Source: Sphingobacteriales bacterium 44-15
Lineage (GTDB): Bacteria > Bacteroidota > Bacteroidia > Chitinophagales > Chitinophagaceae
NCBI GenBank assembly: GCA_001899685.1
Contig: MKWG01000022.1
Coordinates: 39,088-103,087 of the forward strand
Reading direction: 5' to 3'
Length of the DNA stretch: 64,000 nt
Shown: positions 1 through 9,615 of the stretch, piece after piece
Layout: each line of letters begins with the position of its first letter
Numbering within the stretch: the stretch's first letter is position 1
Program-made: the position numbers and the translations under genes
Notes under the pieces: generated by a model
Told to the model about the DNA's origin: nothing
Seen by the model: only the letters and a program-made list of their open reading frames with translations
Databases searched by the model: none

Positions 1-206
1 TTGTTGTAAGGATTTGCATCACCAGGGCGCTAAGAGGTATGAAGCAATTTTTTTTGAGGAAACACAATTTCTCGCAGCGGTTGCAGTAGTGTAGTGAGCG
101 CTGCGATGTTTTCTTTGCGGCGCTGCTCCTCTGCACCCGCTGCGTGAACCCCTTTGAAAATATATGCTATCTTCGGAACCTACTTTAATCTTCTAAATCT
201 TCATAT
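1..206. other. Upstream region of the fucosidase operon, no gene seen
   Basis: No supportable reading frame was found. The stretch at about 73-145 is rich in GCAGCG and CGCTGC words and resembles the spacer at 54245-54345, so it may be repeat-derived. A TATCTTCG word at 168-175 resembles a Bacteroidota -7 box, but no -33 TTTG lies at the usual distance, so I do not call a promoter. Confidence 0.4.
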
Positions 207-1577
207 ATGAAGAAAATTTTGATAACGGTTGTATGTATCTGTCTTGCCGGAACTACAGTATTTGCCCAAAAGAAAAGATTATTCAACGAAACGCCTGCGC
301 AGAAGCAGCAGCGTATGCAGTGGTGGGAAGATGCCCGCTTCGGCATGTTCATTCACTGGGGGCTGTATGCTTTGCCGGCCAGGCATGAGTGGGTTAAAAA
401 CCGTGAGCGTATTACCAACGAAGCATACCAGAAATATTTTGACCTCTTTAATCCTGACCTGTTTGAGCCTAAAAAATGGGCGAAAGAGGCCAAAGCGGCA
501 GGCATGAAATATGCCGTGCTTACTACCAAGCATCATGAGGGATTTTGCCTGTTTGACAGCAAGTACACCGACTATAAAGCCACCAATACACCTGCCAAAC
601 GCGACCTGGTAAAAGAATTTGTAGAAGCATTTCGCGCAGAAGGTATTAAAGTGGGATTTTACTATTCTCTTATTGACTGGCATCACCCGGATTTTACCAT
701 TGACAGGGTACACCCGCAACGCCTTGATGAAAATGCTCCCGAATCTGAATGGGAAAATATCAACAAAGGACGTGATATGGTAAAGTACCGCGAATATCTT
801 TTCAACCAGGTAACAGAGCTGCTGACGAATTACGGAAAAATAGATATCCTGTGGCTTGATTTTTCCTACCCCGGAAAGCATGGTAAAGGGAAGGATGACT
901 GGAACTCAGTGGCGCTCATTAAGCAGATCAGGAAACTGCAGCCCGGTATTATCGTAGATAACCGCCTTAACCTGGGCGACTATGAAGATGGCGAAGATTT
1001 TGAAACTCCCGAGCAGGTAAAGCCCGAAACCCTTGCCAAATACCGTGGTAAGACCTGGGAAACCTGCCAGACTTTTTCGGGCTCATGGGGATATTACCGC
1101 GATGAGCATAGCTGGAAGTCTGATAAGCAGTTGCTGGATCTTCTTATTACCTCTACCGCCAACGGCGGTAATCTCATTCTGAATGTAGGCCCTACTGCCC
1201 GCGGAGAGTTTGACTACAGGGCTACAAGAGCGCTCGACAGTCTTTCATTATGGATGCACGGCAACAGCAGGTCTATCTATAATTGTACTTATGCACCCGA
1301 TGGATTCGCTGTGCCTGAAGGAACAAGACTTACTTATAATCCTCAGATCAAACGCCTGTATGTTCATCTCTTTGACTACCCTTATGCGCGGGAACTGGTA
1401 TTAAAAGGGTATGGCGGGAAGATCAGCTATGCGCAGCTCCTTCATGACGGGTCTGAGGTAAGGACTGTAGATAAATCTGCTATTGACAAAGCTGCTGCAG
1501 GCAGCGATATAGTACTGGAGTTACCTGCAGAGAAGCCCCCTGTTGAAGTACCTGTTATTGAACTGATATTAAAATAA
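207..1577 (+). CDS. Secreted GH29 alpha-L-fucosidase
   Basis: The 456-aa product should hydrolyse terminal alpha-L-fucose from glycans in the periplasm or outside the cell. Residues 1-20 form a Sec signal peptide ending TVFA before Q21. The GH29 catalytic domain begins at WWEDARFGMFIHWG (39-52), followed by the family signature TTKHHEGFCLFDS (106-118) and DLVKEF (133-138). The likely nucleophile is D218 in LWLD. The acidic stretch up to TPEQ (260-270) is where the acid/base is expected. The length fits a single catalytic domain with a small C-terminal beta domain. It starts at an ATG right before the signal peptide and ends 5 bp before a second GH29 gene, so the two are probably co-transcribed. 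No SusC/SusD pair is visible in the window. Confidence 0.93.
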   Translation: MKKILITVVCICLAGTTVFAQKKRLFNETPAQKQQRMQWWEDARFGMFIHWGLYALPARHEWVKNRERITNEAYQKYFDLFNPDLFEPKKWAKEAKAAGMKYAVLTTKHHEGFCLFDSKYTDYKATNTPAKRDLVKEFVEAFRAEGIKVGFYYSLIDWHHPDFTIDRVHPQRLDENAPESEWENINKGRDMVKYREYLFNQVTELLTNYGKIDILWLDFSYPGKHGKGKDDWNSVALIKQIRKLQPGIIVDNRLNLGDYEDGEDFETPEQVKPETLAKYRGKTWETCQTFSGSWGYYRDEHSWKSDKQLLDLLITSTANGGNLILNVGPTARGEFDYRATRALDSLSLWMHGNSRSIYNCTYAPDGFAVPEGTRLTYNPQIKRLYVHLFDYPYARELVLKGYGGKISYAQLLHDGSEVRTVDKSAIDKAAAGSDIVLELPAEKPPVEVPVIELILK

Positions 1578-1582
1578 ACAAG

Positions 1583-3550
1583 ATGAATAGTAAGCTGGTT
1601 AAAAGTGTTGCGGCAGTTTGCCTGCCTCTGTCTTTGCTTTTGGGATGTGCAGGAGCAAATAATGATAATAAGGATGGGGCTATTGAAAATGCACCCGCTT
1701 CTTATGGTCCTTTGCCGTCTGCCGCGCAGCTCAACTGGCATGAAATGGAGACCTACTGCCTGATACATTTCACGCCTACCACTTTTGAAAATAAGGAGTG
1801 GGGATATGGCGACGCGTCCCCTTCTATATTCAACCCGGCGCATTTTGATGCCGGCCAGATCGCTGTCGCAGCAAGGTCAGCGGGTTTCCGGGGACTTGTT
1901 TCAGTTGCCAAACACCATGATGGTTTTTGTTTGTTCCCTACAAAGGCAACAGATTATAATATCAGTAAGAGTCCCTGGCGTGATGGTAAGGGAGATATGG
2001 TGAAGGAATTTATGGAAGCCACACGCAAACAGGGAATGCAATTCGGGGCATATTGTTCCGCCTGGGATAGAAATGATCCTGCCTATGGCACGCCCGAATA
2101 TGTGCAGCACTACCGGCAGGAGCTTACAGATCTTTACAGCAATTACGGCCCGCTGTTTATCAGCTGGCATGATGGCGCCAATGGCGGTGATGGTTATTAT
2201 GGCGGAGCTAAGGAAAAGAGGATCATTGACCGTTCTGTATATTACAATTGGCCTTCTATATGGGAGATCACGAGGAAGCTGCAGCCCGGCGCTGTTATCT
2301 TTAGTGATATAGGCCCTGATGTGCGCTGGGTAGGTAATGAGCGGGGTATGGCAGGCGAGACATGCTGGGCTACATTTACCCCGGTAGGACCGGAAGGCAA
2401 AAACCCTGCTCCGGGTTTTGTAGATGACAGGTTCCTTACCACAGGCCAGCGCGACGGTAAATACTGGATCCCCGCCGAGTGTGATGTGCCGCTGCGGCCG
2501 GGATGGTTTTATCACCCCGACCAGGACGATAAAGTAAAATCTCCTGACCAGTTGTTTGACCTGTACCTTCAAAGCGTAGGACGCGGAGCCTGCCTCAACC
2601 TGGGACTTTCACCCAATACAGAAGGCTTATTGCATAATAATGATGTAGCATCGTTGAAAGCTTTTGGCGATAAGCTGAACAAAACATTTGCCGATAACCT
2701 CGCCAAAGATGCCGTATTTACAGCTTCCAATATCCGCGATAAGAATGATAAGGACTTTGGCACGGCAAAGCTGACGGATGATGACCGTTATAGTTACTGG
2801 GCTACCGACGATAAGGAAACAAAGCCGGAGCTGACCATAGATTTAAAAGAATCAAAACGGTTCAATATCATCCGGCTGAGGGAGAATATTAAACTGGGCC
2901 AAAGGCTGGATAGCGTGGTAATAGAACAATGGCAGAGCGATCAGTGGCAACCGCTGGCTTCAGCCACCAGTATCGGATCAACCAGGCTGATAAGATTGCC
3001 GGCATTTATAACCACACAAAAATTACGGTTACATTTCTTTGCACCGGTATGTATTGCGCTCAGCGATATAGGACTGTTTGCCGAAGCTCCGGCAGATTAT
3101 ACCGCTATCAATAAAACCCGGCAGAGCGTTGGTCATGAAGGCTGGAAGACAATAGCAGGCAGCGCTTCCGCCGGGGGCAGCAGGGCAGCGCTTGCTTTTG
3201 ACGGAGATAAAAATACATTCTGGCAAACCGCAGCAGGCAGCCTCCCGCAACAGATCACCATAGATCTTGGCGGAGTGAAAGAGCTTAAGGCTTTTTCATG
3301 GCTGCCGCGCCAGGACAGCAAACCCGAAGGACTTATCAGCAAATATATATTTGAGACAAGCACAGACGGTAAGCAATGGACAACATCTGCCGAAGGAGAA
3401 TTTTCAAATATTACAGCTAACCCGGTAGAGCAATATGTTCCGTTGAAAAAAAATGTTGAAGCAAGGTTTATCAGGCTGCAGGCAACGGCAGTGTCAGGCA
3501 CTGGCAATGCTCCTGCAATCATTACGATAGCCGAGCTGAATGTTTTTTAG
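1583..3550 (+). CDS. Lipid-anchored GH29 alpha-L-fucosidase with discoidin-like domains
   Basis: This 655-aa GH29 enzyme has a lipobox (LLLGC, lipidated C22), so it is probably a surface or periplasmic lipoprotein. The catalytic domain spans about 40-375 and contains VAKHHDGFCLF (108-118). The nucleophile-region motif is SWHDGANGG (D197), with His where many relatives have Phe. Two beta-sandwich modules follow: one at about 385-510 (KLTDDDRYSYWATDD) and a clearer F5/8 type C module at about 530-655 (AFDGDKNTFWQT, then ITIDLGG). Such modules bind carbohydrate. The gene begins 5 bp after the previous fucosidase. Its different architecture suggests a different linkage preference, which is inference. 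A GTGAAT/ATTCAC palindrome follows it. Confidence 0.92.
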   Translation: MNSKLVKSVAAVCLPLSLLLGCAGANNDNKDGAIENAPASYGPLPSAAQLNWHEMETYCLIHFTPTTFENKEWGYGDASPSIFNPAHFDAGQIAVAARSAGFRGLVSVAKHHDGFCLFPTKATDYNISKSPWRDGKGDMVKEFMEATRKQGMQFGAYCSAWDRNDPAYGTPEYVQHYRQELTDLYSNYGPLFISWHDGANGGDGYYGGAKEKRIIDRSVYYNWPSIWEITRKLQPGAVIFSDIGPDVRWVGNERGMAGETCWATFTPVGPEGKNPAPGFVDDRFLTTGQRDGKYWIPAECDVPLRPGWFYHPDQDDKVKSPDQLFDLYLQSVGRGACLNLGLSPNTEGLLHNNDVASLKAFGDKLNKTFADNLAKDAVFTASNIRDKNDKDFGTAKLTDDDRYSYWATDDKETKPELTIDLKESKRFNIIRLRENIKLGQRLDSVVIEQWQSDQWQPLASATSIGSTRLIRLPAFITTQKLRLHFFAPVCIALSDIGLFAEAPADYTAINKTRQSVGHEGWKTIAGSASAGGSRAALAFDGDKNTFWQTAAGSLPQQITIDLGGVKELKAFSWLPRQDSKPEGLISKYIFETSTDGKQWTTSAEGEFSNITANPVEQYVPLKKNVEARFIRLQATAVSGTGNAPAIITIAELNVF

Positions 3551-3570
3551 CATCAGCCCGTGAAGCTGGG

Positions 3571-3634
3571 TTGGTGAATAGGCAATAGTGAATGGTGAAT
3601 TCACCATTCACTATTCACTATTCACCATTCACTA
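3571..3634. repeat. GTGAAT/ATTCAC short-period palindrome between convergent genes
   Basis: The spacer between the convergent fucosidase and asmA-like genes is made of GTGAATRGTGAAT words followed by their complement. Perfect 16-bp arms lie at 3584-3599 and 3600-3615 with no loop. Either transcript could fold it, so a bidirectional terminator is plausible, although there is no strong U-run. Related tracts lie at 25380-25450, 44430-44459, 49982-50036 and 58880-58905. Confidence 0.7.
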
Positions 3635-6600
3635 CTGAGACTTTGTAGTATCCTTGCTTTTCTTTTTCAACAATCCGTTCAGCGTATTCTTCAGCGTTTG
3701 CTCTGCATTTTTCCTGGTGTTGTCAAGCGGTTTTCCATCAGCAGCGCTGTCTTTGCCGCCACCAAGCAATTGCTTTGCAAGATCTTCTTTAAGGTCTTTT
3801 ACCGCCTGGTTCTTTATAGCGGTCAGAGAGTCTTTAACTTCATTTTTGGCGCTGTCAATTTTTTGCTGAGCAAATGCTACGGCCTGTTGTTTCATGTCGG
3901 CGGTTGCATCGCCGGCTACCTGCTGCAGGTCTGTTTTCAACTGGGGATTGGTGAGCGTGCCGCCCATTTTAACATTCAGGTTAATATAATCACTCAGCTT
4001 AACGGGAATGCCTTTGCTGGCAGCCTGCTGCGCAAGATTATTGATCAATGCATTTCCCTGGCTGCCTATCATGCTGCGGGGCACTTTCAATCCTATGGCA
4101 TAGTCAATAGATTGATCCAGTCCATGCATGCCGCCTATCTCCATATCAATGTCTTTTACTTTTACATGAAATGGTTTCACCAGTACTTTCCCGTTCGCAA
4201 ACTCAAAATAAGTCTTGATATCTTTTAATGAAAACCCGTTGAGCTCATTTACATTAAGCGTTTGAGCCAGCTTTTCCACCGGGGCGAATTTTTTCAATAC
4301 TCCTTCTATTAATAATAAATTTCCTTTTCCTGTCAGTGAGCTTAGTAAGGGCATCATATCTCCTCCCAGCTTCCCGTTAAGGGTAAGCTCGGAATTTATC
4401 TTTCCTGAAATGAATTTGCCGATGGGCATCAGCGCCTGCACGGTGTTGAATGCATTAAATGTTTTTTCTGCATCAAGCGCATTCACGTCATAGCTCAGCG
4501 AAATATCAGGCGTTTTTTTGCTTGCTTTGGTAGAATAATATCCGTTCAGCGATAAACTGCCACCCAATGCATCCATGGCTACATTCTTCAAGGATACGGT
4601 CTGGTCTTTAATAGCTACGGTACCTTTAAGGTTATCGTATTCAACCTTGTCATAAATGAGTTTGTCTATATTAGCATTAAGGGTAAACGCTATGTTTTTA
4701 GGCACTTCAAAAGGCGCGGAAGCAGCAGCGGCTGTGGTATCAGCAGGGGCGGTGGATGTTCCCATGAGATCATTCAGGTTCACCCTGTCTGCCGATACAT
4801 TCAGTGTCCCGGAAATGGGCTCATCTTTCAGCGCATAGCCGATAGCGTTATCCACCGACCCAGAGGCTGTAATACGCGATTTAAGGTATTCTGCTTTCAG
4901 CGTGTTCAATGTTATATTTTTCGGGTTGAAAGTGAATGCGGCTTCACTTACTTTAATGCCACCGGGATAATCTTTGCTTACATAAGAAAGATCAGACAGG
5001 CTCAGGGTTCCCGAAGTATTTATTTTGTCGTACTGGCTTTTATCAATGGATGATTTATTCCCTTTGAAAGCTATATCGGCATTGAGCATTCCCGAAACAG
5101 ACATGCCGGGCTCAAGGGTAGTGAACTGGCTTACCGTGCCCAGATCGAATTTCCCTTTTGCTCTTCCGTCAAAATACGGGTCAGAAGCCGGGTTCTTAAG
5201 CAATACATTAAAATCAACGGGGTTGTTCCCTATTTCAACGTGTGCTACCGGCACATTGATAACCGTATGATCCGGTACGCCATCAGGGTTCTCAAACTTT
5301 ACCTGTATATTACTGTTACGCACCGGCTGGGGAAAGTCTTTCGAAGCATAATTCAGACCGGTAAGATTGATAAAGCCGTTCGCTGTAAAAGGTCCCGGCT
5401 TTTGCTGCGTGATCACCGCAACATTTCCCTTGGCTGTAGCATCTGCATCAAGCAGCCCCGACAGCTTTGTATCTCCGCTGAGCTTTACAAACTTAGTGAC
5501 CTGCGCCAGATCAAGCTTTCCCCTTACATTGGCATCAATATACTGATCTGTCACGGGCTTTTTCAGCAGCAGCCTGAAATCAAAGGGATCATTTCCAAAT
5601 TCGATATGCCCTTTGGAAATATCAACTACCGTATTGTCAGTAACGCCGTCAGGGTTATCTACCTTCATGGTAATATTGATATTCTTTACCGGCTGCGGCA
5701 GATCGGGATACTGGAAGAATCCATCATCCACCTGCAGGTTGATATGATATGAAGGGATCTTTACGGCATTGTATTCCCCTTTTACATTTCCGTTGAACAA
5801 GGCCTTGCCGCTTGTTTTTATTTTATTAAAATCATTTTTGTATATGGCGGGTACCAGTGAAAGCAGGGTCTTAAATTCGGTGGAAGGCGCTTTAAAAGAA
5901 ATGTCCATTCCGTAAGTGGTATCATTTACAAACTGGAAATAGCCTTCTGTAGACAGCCTGAGATCATTAAGTGTAACATCATCGGTTTTAAAGCTGTATT
6001 TATCCTGTTTGTTGTCTACCTGTATATCTGCGTCCAGCGAGGCTTTGGCATCAACGAGATAGGGGATCTTGGTATAAACAAAATTTACGGACCCGGCGGA
6101 AGTTTTAGTGCTGAGCGTAAAAAGGTCGGAAGTAAAATCGCCGCTCCCGGAGTGGTTGAGATCTGTGATATCTGCGCTCATATCGCCTGGGATATCTATA
6201 TATTGAATATACCCGTTGTTGATCTCATAATGATTGAGATTAAGGTTGAATGCAGCAGGTGCTTCTGCAGTGGCAGTGGTATCAGGTTTGGTGATATCCC
6301 AGTTGGCTTTACCTTCTTTATTCACCAGCGCATGTATCCTGGGCTTGTCTACCGTAATGCTGTATATCTTCATCTGCGATCCGCCGAAGAGGCTCATCAG
6401 GTTGAGCGCCACATCAATGCGTTGGGCAGCAATAAGCGTATCTTTTGCAAAATCATCCAGCCCGGTCACTTCCAGGTCTTCCAGGCCTACAGCCAGTCGC
6501 GGGAAATGACGGAACAGTGAAATATTCACATCTTTGAAATCTACTTTCGCGTTAAGGTTTTTATTGATCTCCGTTTTGGCGATAGCGGTGATCTTATCTT

Positions 6601-6682
6601 TGAATATCATTGGCAGGGCAATAGCAGCAATGATCAGGATAAGTAAAACGATCCCCGTAATTTTCAAGACTTTTTTCAGCAT
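3632..6682 (-). CDS. AsmA-family inner-membrane/periplasmic protein
   Basis: This 1016-aa protein has one N-terminal membrane segment (about 5-27) and a long periplasmic beta-rich region. The opening has the AsmA signature: an anchor, then NLNAKVDFKDVNISLFRHFP, where nested beta strands begin. Internal repeats near residues 300-520 (PQPVKNINITMKVDNPDGV and PQPVRNSNIQVKFENPDGV) point to a duplicated module. The C-terminal part (about 790-940) resembles the AsmA C-terminal region, and the tail after 940 is charged and helical. AsmA-like proteins are thought to bridge the envelope and help lipid transport or outer-membrane homeostasis; the exact role here is unknown. A TAACTTTG -7-like box lies at 6718-6725 on the minus strand. 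Confidence 0.82.
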   Translation of the reverse strand: MLKKVLKITGIVLLILIIAAIALPMIFKDKITAIAKTEINKNLNAKVDFKDVNISLFRHFPRLAVGLEDLEVTGLDDFAKDTLIAAQRIDVALNLMSLFGGSQMKIYSITVDKPRIHALVNKEGKANWDITKPDTTATAEAPAAFNLNLNHYEINNGYIQYIDIPGDMSADITDLNHSGSGDFTSDLFTLSTKTSAGSVNFVYTKIPYLVDAKASLDADIQVDNKQDKYSFKTDDVTLNDLRLSTEGYFQFVNDTTYGMDISFKAPSTEFKTLLSLVPAIYKNDFNKIKTSGKALFNGNVKGEYNAVKIPSYHINLQVDDGFFQYPDLPQPVKNINITMKVDNPDGVTDNTVVDISKGHIEFGNDPFDFRLLLKKPVTDQYIDANVRGKLDLAQVTKFVKLSGDTKLSGLLDADATAKGNVAVITQQKPGPFTANGFINLTGLNYASKDFPQPVRNSNIQVKFENPDGVPDHTVINVPVAHVEIGNNPVDFNVLLKNPASDPYFDGRAKGKFDLGTVSQFTTLEPGMSVSGMLNADIAFKGNKSSIDKSQYDKINTSGTLSLSDLSYVSKDYPGGIKVSEAAFTFNPKNITLNTLKAEYLKSRITASGSVDNAIGYALKDEPISGTLNVSADRVNLNDLMGTSTAPADTTAAAASAPFEVPKNIAFTLNANIDKLIYDKVEYDNLKGTVAIKDQTVSLKNVAMDALGGSLSLNGYYSTKASKKTPDISLSYDVNALDAEKTFNAFNTVQALMPIGKFISGKINSELTLNGKLGGDMMPLLSSLTGKGNLLLIEGVLKKFAPVEKLAQTLNVNELNGFSLKDIKTYFEFANGKVLVKPFHVKVKDIDMEIGGMHGLDQSIDYAIGLKVPRSMIGSQGNALINNLAQQAASKGIPVKLSDYINLNVKMGGTLTNPQLKTDLQQVAGDATADMKQQAVAFAQQKIDSAKNEVKDSLTAIKNQAVKDLKEDLAKQLLGGGKDSAADGKPLDNTRKNAEQTLKNTLNGLLKKKSKDTTKSQ

Positions 6683-6758
6683 AACAGATAATGGACTTTT
6701 ATGTGTTTTAAAACAGGCAAAGTTAGTTTTTTGTTATTCGTAAGCTAATTTTACAAAT

Positions 6759-7370
6759 ATGACGCCAGAAAGATCAGACCGGTTGCTACAGGTTTTGAAT
6801 AAACGACAAAACAATCTCGCTGTTGTGTTGGAGAATGTATTTGACCCGCACAATATATCGGCGGTAATGCGCAGTTGCGATGCAGTAGGTATACAGGATA
6901 TTTATATTCTTAATACCAGGATACCGCGGCATAAAAAGTGGGGCGCCAAAAGCTCTTCCAGCGCCTCCAAATGGCTGACCATACACCAGTATACCGATGC
7001 AGACCAGTGCTTCGATGAGCTCCGGAGGAAATATGATAGGATATTAGCCACACATCTCGACAGCGATGCCGTAAGCGTATACGAGGTTGATTTTACCCAA
7101 TCTGTTGCATTGATATTCGGGAATGAGCATTCCGGCGTTAGTGAAGACATCAGGAAGCTGGCAGATGGTAATTTTATTATCCCGCAGGTTGGTATTATAA
7201 AATCACTGAATATATCCGTGGCATGCGCTGTTACTATTTATGAGGCCTACCGTCAGAAGCTGCTGGCAGGTCATTATGATAAAAGAGCACTTCATGAGAT
7301 ACAGTATAATGCATTGCTGAAGGAATGGGGATTTCATACCCGGCCCCGTGATATCCCGGAAGAACAATAA
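6759..7370 (+). CDS. TrmH/SpoU-family RNA 2'-O-methyltransferase
   Basis: This 203-aa SPOUT enzyme transfers methyl from S-adenosylmethionine to a ribose 2'-OH in RNA. All three SpoU motifs are present: NVFDPHNISAVMRSCDAVG (about 26-44), ALIFGNEHSGVS (about 116-127) and IPQVGIIKSLNISVACAV (about 141-158). The conserved Arg of motif 1 and the GNE and SLNxSVA cores make the knot fold certain. The short N-terminal segment (MTPERSDRLLQVLNKRQ) and the 2'-O-specific motif 1 favour a TrmH-like tRNA Gm18 enzyme over an rRNA RlmB type, but substrate cannot be read from sequence. It is divergent from the asmA-like gene, with a 76-bp shared promoter region, and convergent with the next gene. Confidence 0.88.
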   Translation: MTPERSDRLLQVLNKRQNNLAVVLENVFDPHNISAVMRSCDAVGIQDIYILNTRIPRHKKWGAKSSSSASKWLTIHQYTDADQCFDELRRKYDRILATHLDSDAVSVYEVDFTQSVALIFGNEHSGVSEDIRKLADGNFIIPQVGIIKSLNISVACAVTIYEAYRQKLLAGHYDKRALHEIQYNALLKEWGFHTRPRDIPEEQ

Positions 7371-7400
7371 AAAAGGCCTTCCTTTAGGGAAGACCTTTAA
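7371..7400 (-). terminator. Rho-independent terminator for the DUF4412-like gene
   Basis: The arms are 7372-7382 and 7388-7398 (AAAGGCCTTCC with GGAAGACCTTT). The only mismatch is a G-U pair in the minus-strand transcript. On the minus strand the hairpin is followed by a TTTTTTATT run, so it best serves the leftward gene. It may also slow transcripts of the convergent methyltransferase gene. Confidence 0.75.
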
Positions 7401-7418
7401 CTATAAAAGCCCCAAAAC

Positions 7419-8324
7419 CTAATTATTTCCGCCTCCGGGAGAGCCGCTTCTAAAGGAACCCCTTCCTCTGAACTGCCCTTCCATTTCGCTGATAGGCTTA
7501 ATATCGTATCCTTTTGGTATTTCAAATACTTTGTCTGCTATCTGCGGGTCTACCTGCAGGTCTGTTACTTCTGTTTCCATTTTATATCCATTCGGCCTGC
7601 TTACTTCTATGCCCATGATAAAACCATCAATTTTATCAAGCCCGCCGAAATTATTCCCGGCTCTGCCTGCCATTGCTCCTGCAAATCCCCTGCCGCCACC
7701 GGTTCCGAAATTCACCGGGTAGCCCTCGGGGCGTTTAAGGTCAGGGCAATACCATACAATAGTCTCATTTACTTCCCCCTGGCGTGTTTTAGATTTTATT
7801 ATTGCCTTTTTGCAGGTAAAGCCGGCGATCTTTTTTGTTTCACCTGTTTGCACCACTTCCACATCCTGGGGGCGTTGCTGGCGTGAAGTATTATCTGCTG
7901 ATTCACCTCTTGCCTGGCGGATAGAATCCATTCTTTTGCGCATCCTTTCTTCCATTGCTTCTCTTTCTTCTTCCGTGCTGTAGTAGGCGGTTTTCTTTCC
8001 CATTGCCTGTATCAGGGTAGTGGTCCTGCCGGTCTTTTTGTCAATGATCACCGTATTGTTACCAAAATCAGATTCGTTGTATGTTTTTATCTGGTCTCCC
8101 CGGTAGTATATGGTGCTTTTGGATTCCATTCCAGAGGGCCGTCCTCCAAAATCACCATCTCCGTTATCACCGCCGCCACGGTTATTATTGTTATCGGGAA
8201 AAGTTATGGAGGTCTTTGACTTAACAATAGCGCTTCCCAAAGTTTTTTGCTGCGCCAGTCCTGCCATCACTATACAGGTGCTCAAAACTACAGTGATGCT
8301 CAAATACTTTGTCATATACAGCAT
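7419..8324 (-). CDS. Secreted DUF4412/GLPGLI-like protein of unknown function
   Basis: This 301-aa protein has an N-terminal signal peptide (SITVVLSTCIVMAGLAQQ). The mature part reads as a beta-rich domain broken by low-complexity segments: an N/G/D-rich stretch near 45-65 and G/R/F-rich stretches near 210-235 and at the C-terminus. Features such as KTGRTTTLIQAMGKKTAYYS, KIAGFTCKKA and WYCPDLKRPEGYP resemble DUF4412/GLPGLI-type secreted proteins of Bacteroidota. That match is from memory and needs a profile search. Residues 120-160 are highly charged (EEEREAMEERMRKRMD). A second in-frame ATG three codons in (8315) is an equally good start. A TATTTTTG -7-like box lies at 8340-8347. Confidence 0.6.
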   Translation of the reverse strand: MLYMTKYLSITVVLSTCIVMAGLAQQKTLGSAIVKSKTSITFPDNNNNRGGGDNGDGDFGGRPSGMESKSTIYYRGDQIKTYNESDFGNNTVIIDKKTGRTTTLIQAMGKKTAYYSTEEEREAMEERMRKRMDSIRQARGESADNTSRQQRPQDVEVVQTGETKKIAGFTCKKAIIKSKTRQGEVNETIVWYCPDLKRPEGYPVNFGTGGGRGFAGAMAGRAGNNFGGLDKIDGFIMGIEVSRPNGYKMETEVTDLQVDPQIADKVFEIPKGYDIKPISEMEGQFRGRGSFRSGSPGGGNN

Positions 8325-8390
8325 GCATTATAATGTATCCAAAAATACGAACCCTGTTAAAAGCGCCCTTCCTTCCAAGGTTAAATAAGG

Positions 8391-9584
8391 TTAATAAGTT
8401 TCGAAATAGCATACGGAGCCGCCTACCCATTCCTTTTCGGCGTTGTAGCGAACGCCTATCATTTTTCCTTTGCTGAGTCTGGCGAGATTGATAGCAGGAT
8501 GGGGGCGTTTATCCTCATCAGGCCATACATACATGATCCTTATCTCAGCCTTGGCCGGGATATCCGGGGTTTCAATTATATCGGCGTATTTTACCTTGCG
8601 CTGCAATATCCAGTTCTGCGGATCTTTGATATGCTCAAGGTCTTCGGAAGTAATATCTATGACTACTCCCTGCCCGGCAAAAGAAAACAATGGCTTGAGC
8701 ACATAATTTTCAAGATCGGCAGGCGCCTGTTTTACTTCGTTCAAAAAGAAGGTCTTGGGAACGTTGGGATGATGGATAAATGGCAGCGTGAATTTGCTGA
8801 TGCGGTAAAACCAGTTGGGATGGGGAACCCATTCAACATCCCAGTTTTGAGTGATGTCAATAATATCCCCGAGATCAGTCCTTGATCTCAGATCGTCAAA
8901 AATGATGCGGTTATAAATTCTTTTTACCCTTGTTTTTTTGCCTTCATTCATATAGAAAAGCTGTCTGTCTTCCGCTGTCAATTCAGATATACATACCGGC
9001 TTTACCCCTGTATAATCCTGTGTGCAGTAAAAATCAATCCTGGTTTTCTGCTCATGGGGTTTGATCTCCAGCAATATCACGTGTTCCGGGTCATGACCGT
9101 TCAGCAGCAGCTTTTTCAGCATGGCAATATAGGTTTCCTTCGTGTAGCCGCTGAGGTAAGGAGTATAATTGCCGGGTAAATTGAAATGCCTTTCCAGCAC
9201 TTCAGCATAATATGTCTGGAATGCAAAAAGCGTGGGGAATCCCTGCATTTCTATCAGCTGAGGCTCCAGCCCGCCTTCGTCATTTAAGCATACTCCAAAA
9301 TCGAAGGCGATCATCTGTGAATGGGATGTTTCATTTTGTACGAGCTCATCCTGCGGTATGGCGTCTTCTGTGATATGCCTGAACTGCGGGTCGCAGATAA
9401 TATCAATAATATGCTCACAGACATCCAGCATTTTTTGGGTAAAGACTTTATCAGCGAAGACAGGTGTTTCTGCTACCCTGAACTCAATGGCGCCAGGGCG
9501 CTTACTGTACAGATCAGCAAGAAATGACTGGTATTTTTGCGGTGTAAATGCTGCGTTGAATGCTTTTCGCAATGAGGTGACCAT
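8391..9584 (-). CDS. ATP-grasp-like protein paired with a glutamine amidotransferase
   Basis: The 397-aa cytoplasmic protein has the look of an ATP-grasp carboxylate-amine ligase. The sequence YVLKPLFSFAGQGVVID (about 295-311) matches the Lys plus glycine-loop segment, WILQRKV the hinge strand, and AEIRIMYVW a metal/phosphate-binding strand. An earlier acidic segment, PQLIEMQGFPTLFAFQ (about 108-123), could supply substrate contacts. The order may be permuted relative to classical enzymes. It lies 31 bp downstream of a class I glutamine amidotransferase on the same strand, so the pair probably forms an amide or peptide bond using glutamine-derived ammonia. The substrate is unknown. No transporter or other biosynthetic gene is adjacent. 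Confidence 0.6.
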   Translation of the reverse strand: MVTSLRKAFNAAFTPQKYQSFLADLYSKRPGAIEFRVAETPVFADKVFTQKMLDVCEHIIDIICDPQFRHITEDAIPQDELVQNETSHSQMIAFDFGVCLNDEGGLEPQLIEMQGFPTLFAFQTYYAEVLERHFNLPGNYTPYLSGYTKETYIAMLKKLLLNGHDPEHVILLEIKPHEQKTRIDFYCTQDYTGVKPVCISELTAEDRQLFYMNEGKKTRVKRIYNRIIFDDLRSRTDLGDIIDITQNWDVEWVPHPNWFYRISKFTLPFIHHPNVPKTFFLNEVKQAPADLENYVLKPLFSFAGQGVVIDITSEDLEHIKDPQNWILQRKVKYADIIETPDIPAKAEIRIMYVWPDEDKRPHPAINLARLSKGKMIGVRYNAEKEWVGGSVCYFETY

Positions 9585-9615
9585 CGCCGGTAAGTTTGCA
9601 GAAAGGTAATGATAA

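Noticed and set aside
279-881. 200-codon minus-strand frame opposite the first fucosidase
   Set aside because: The opposite strand encodes an unmistakable GH29 catalytic domain; this frame is its shadow.
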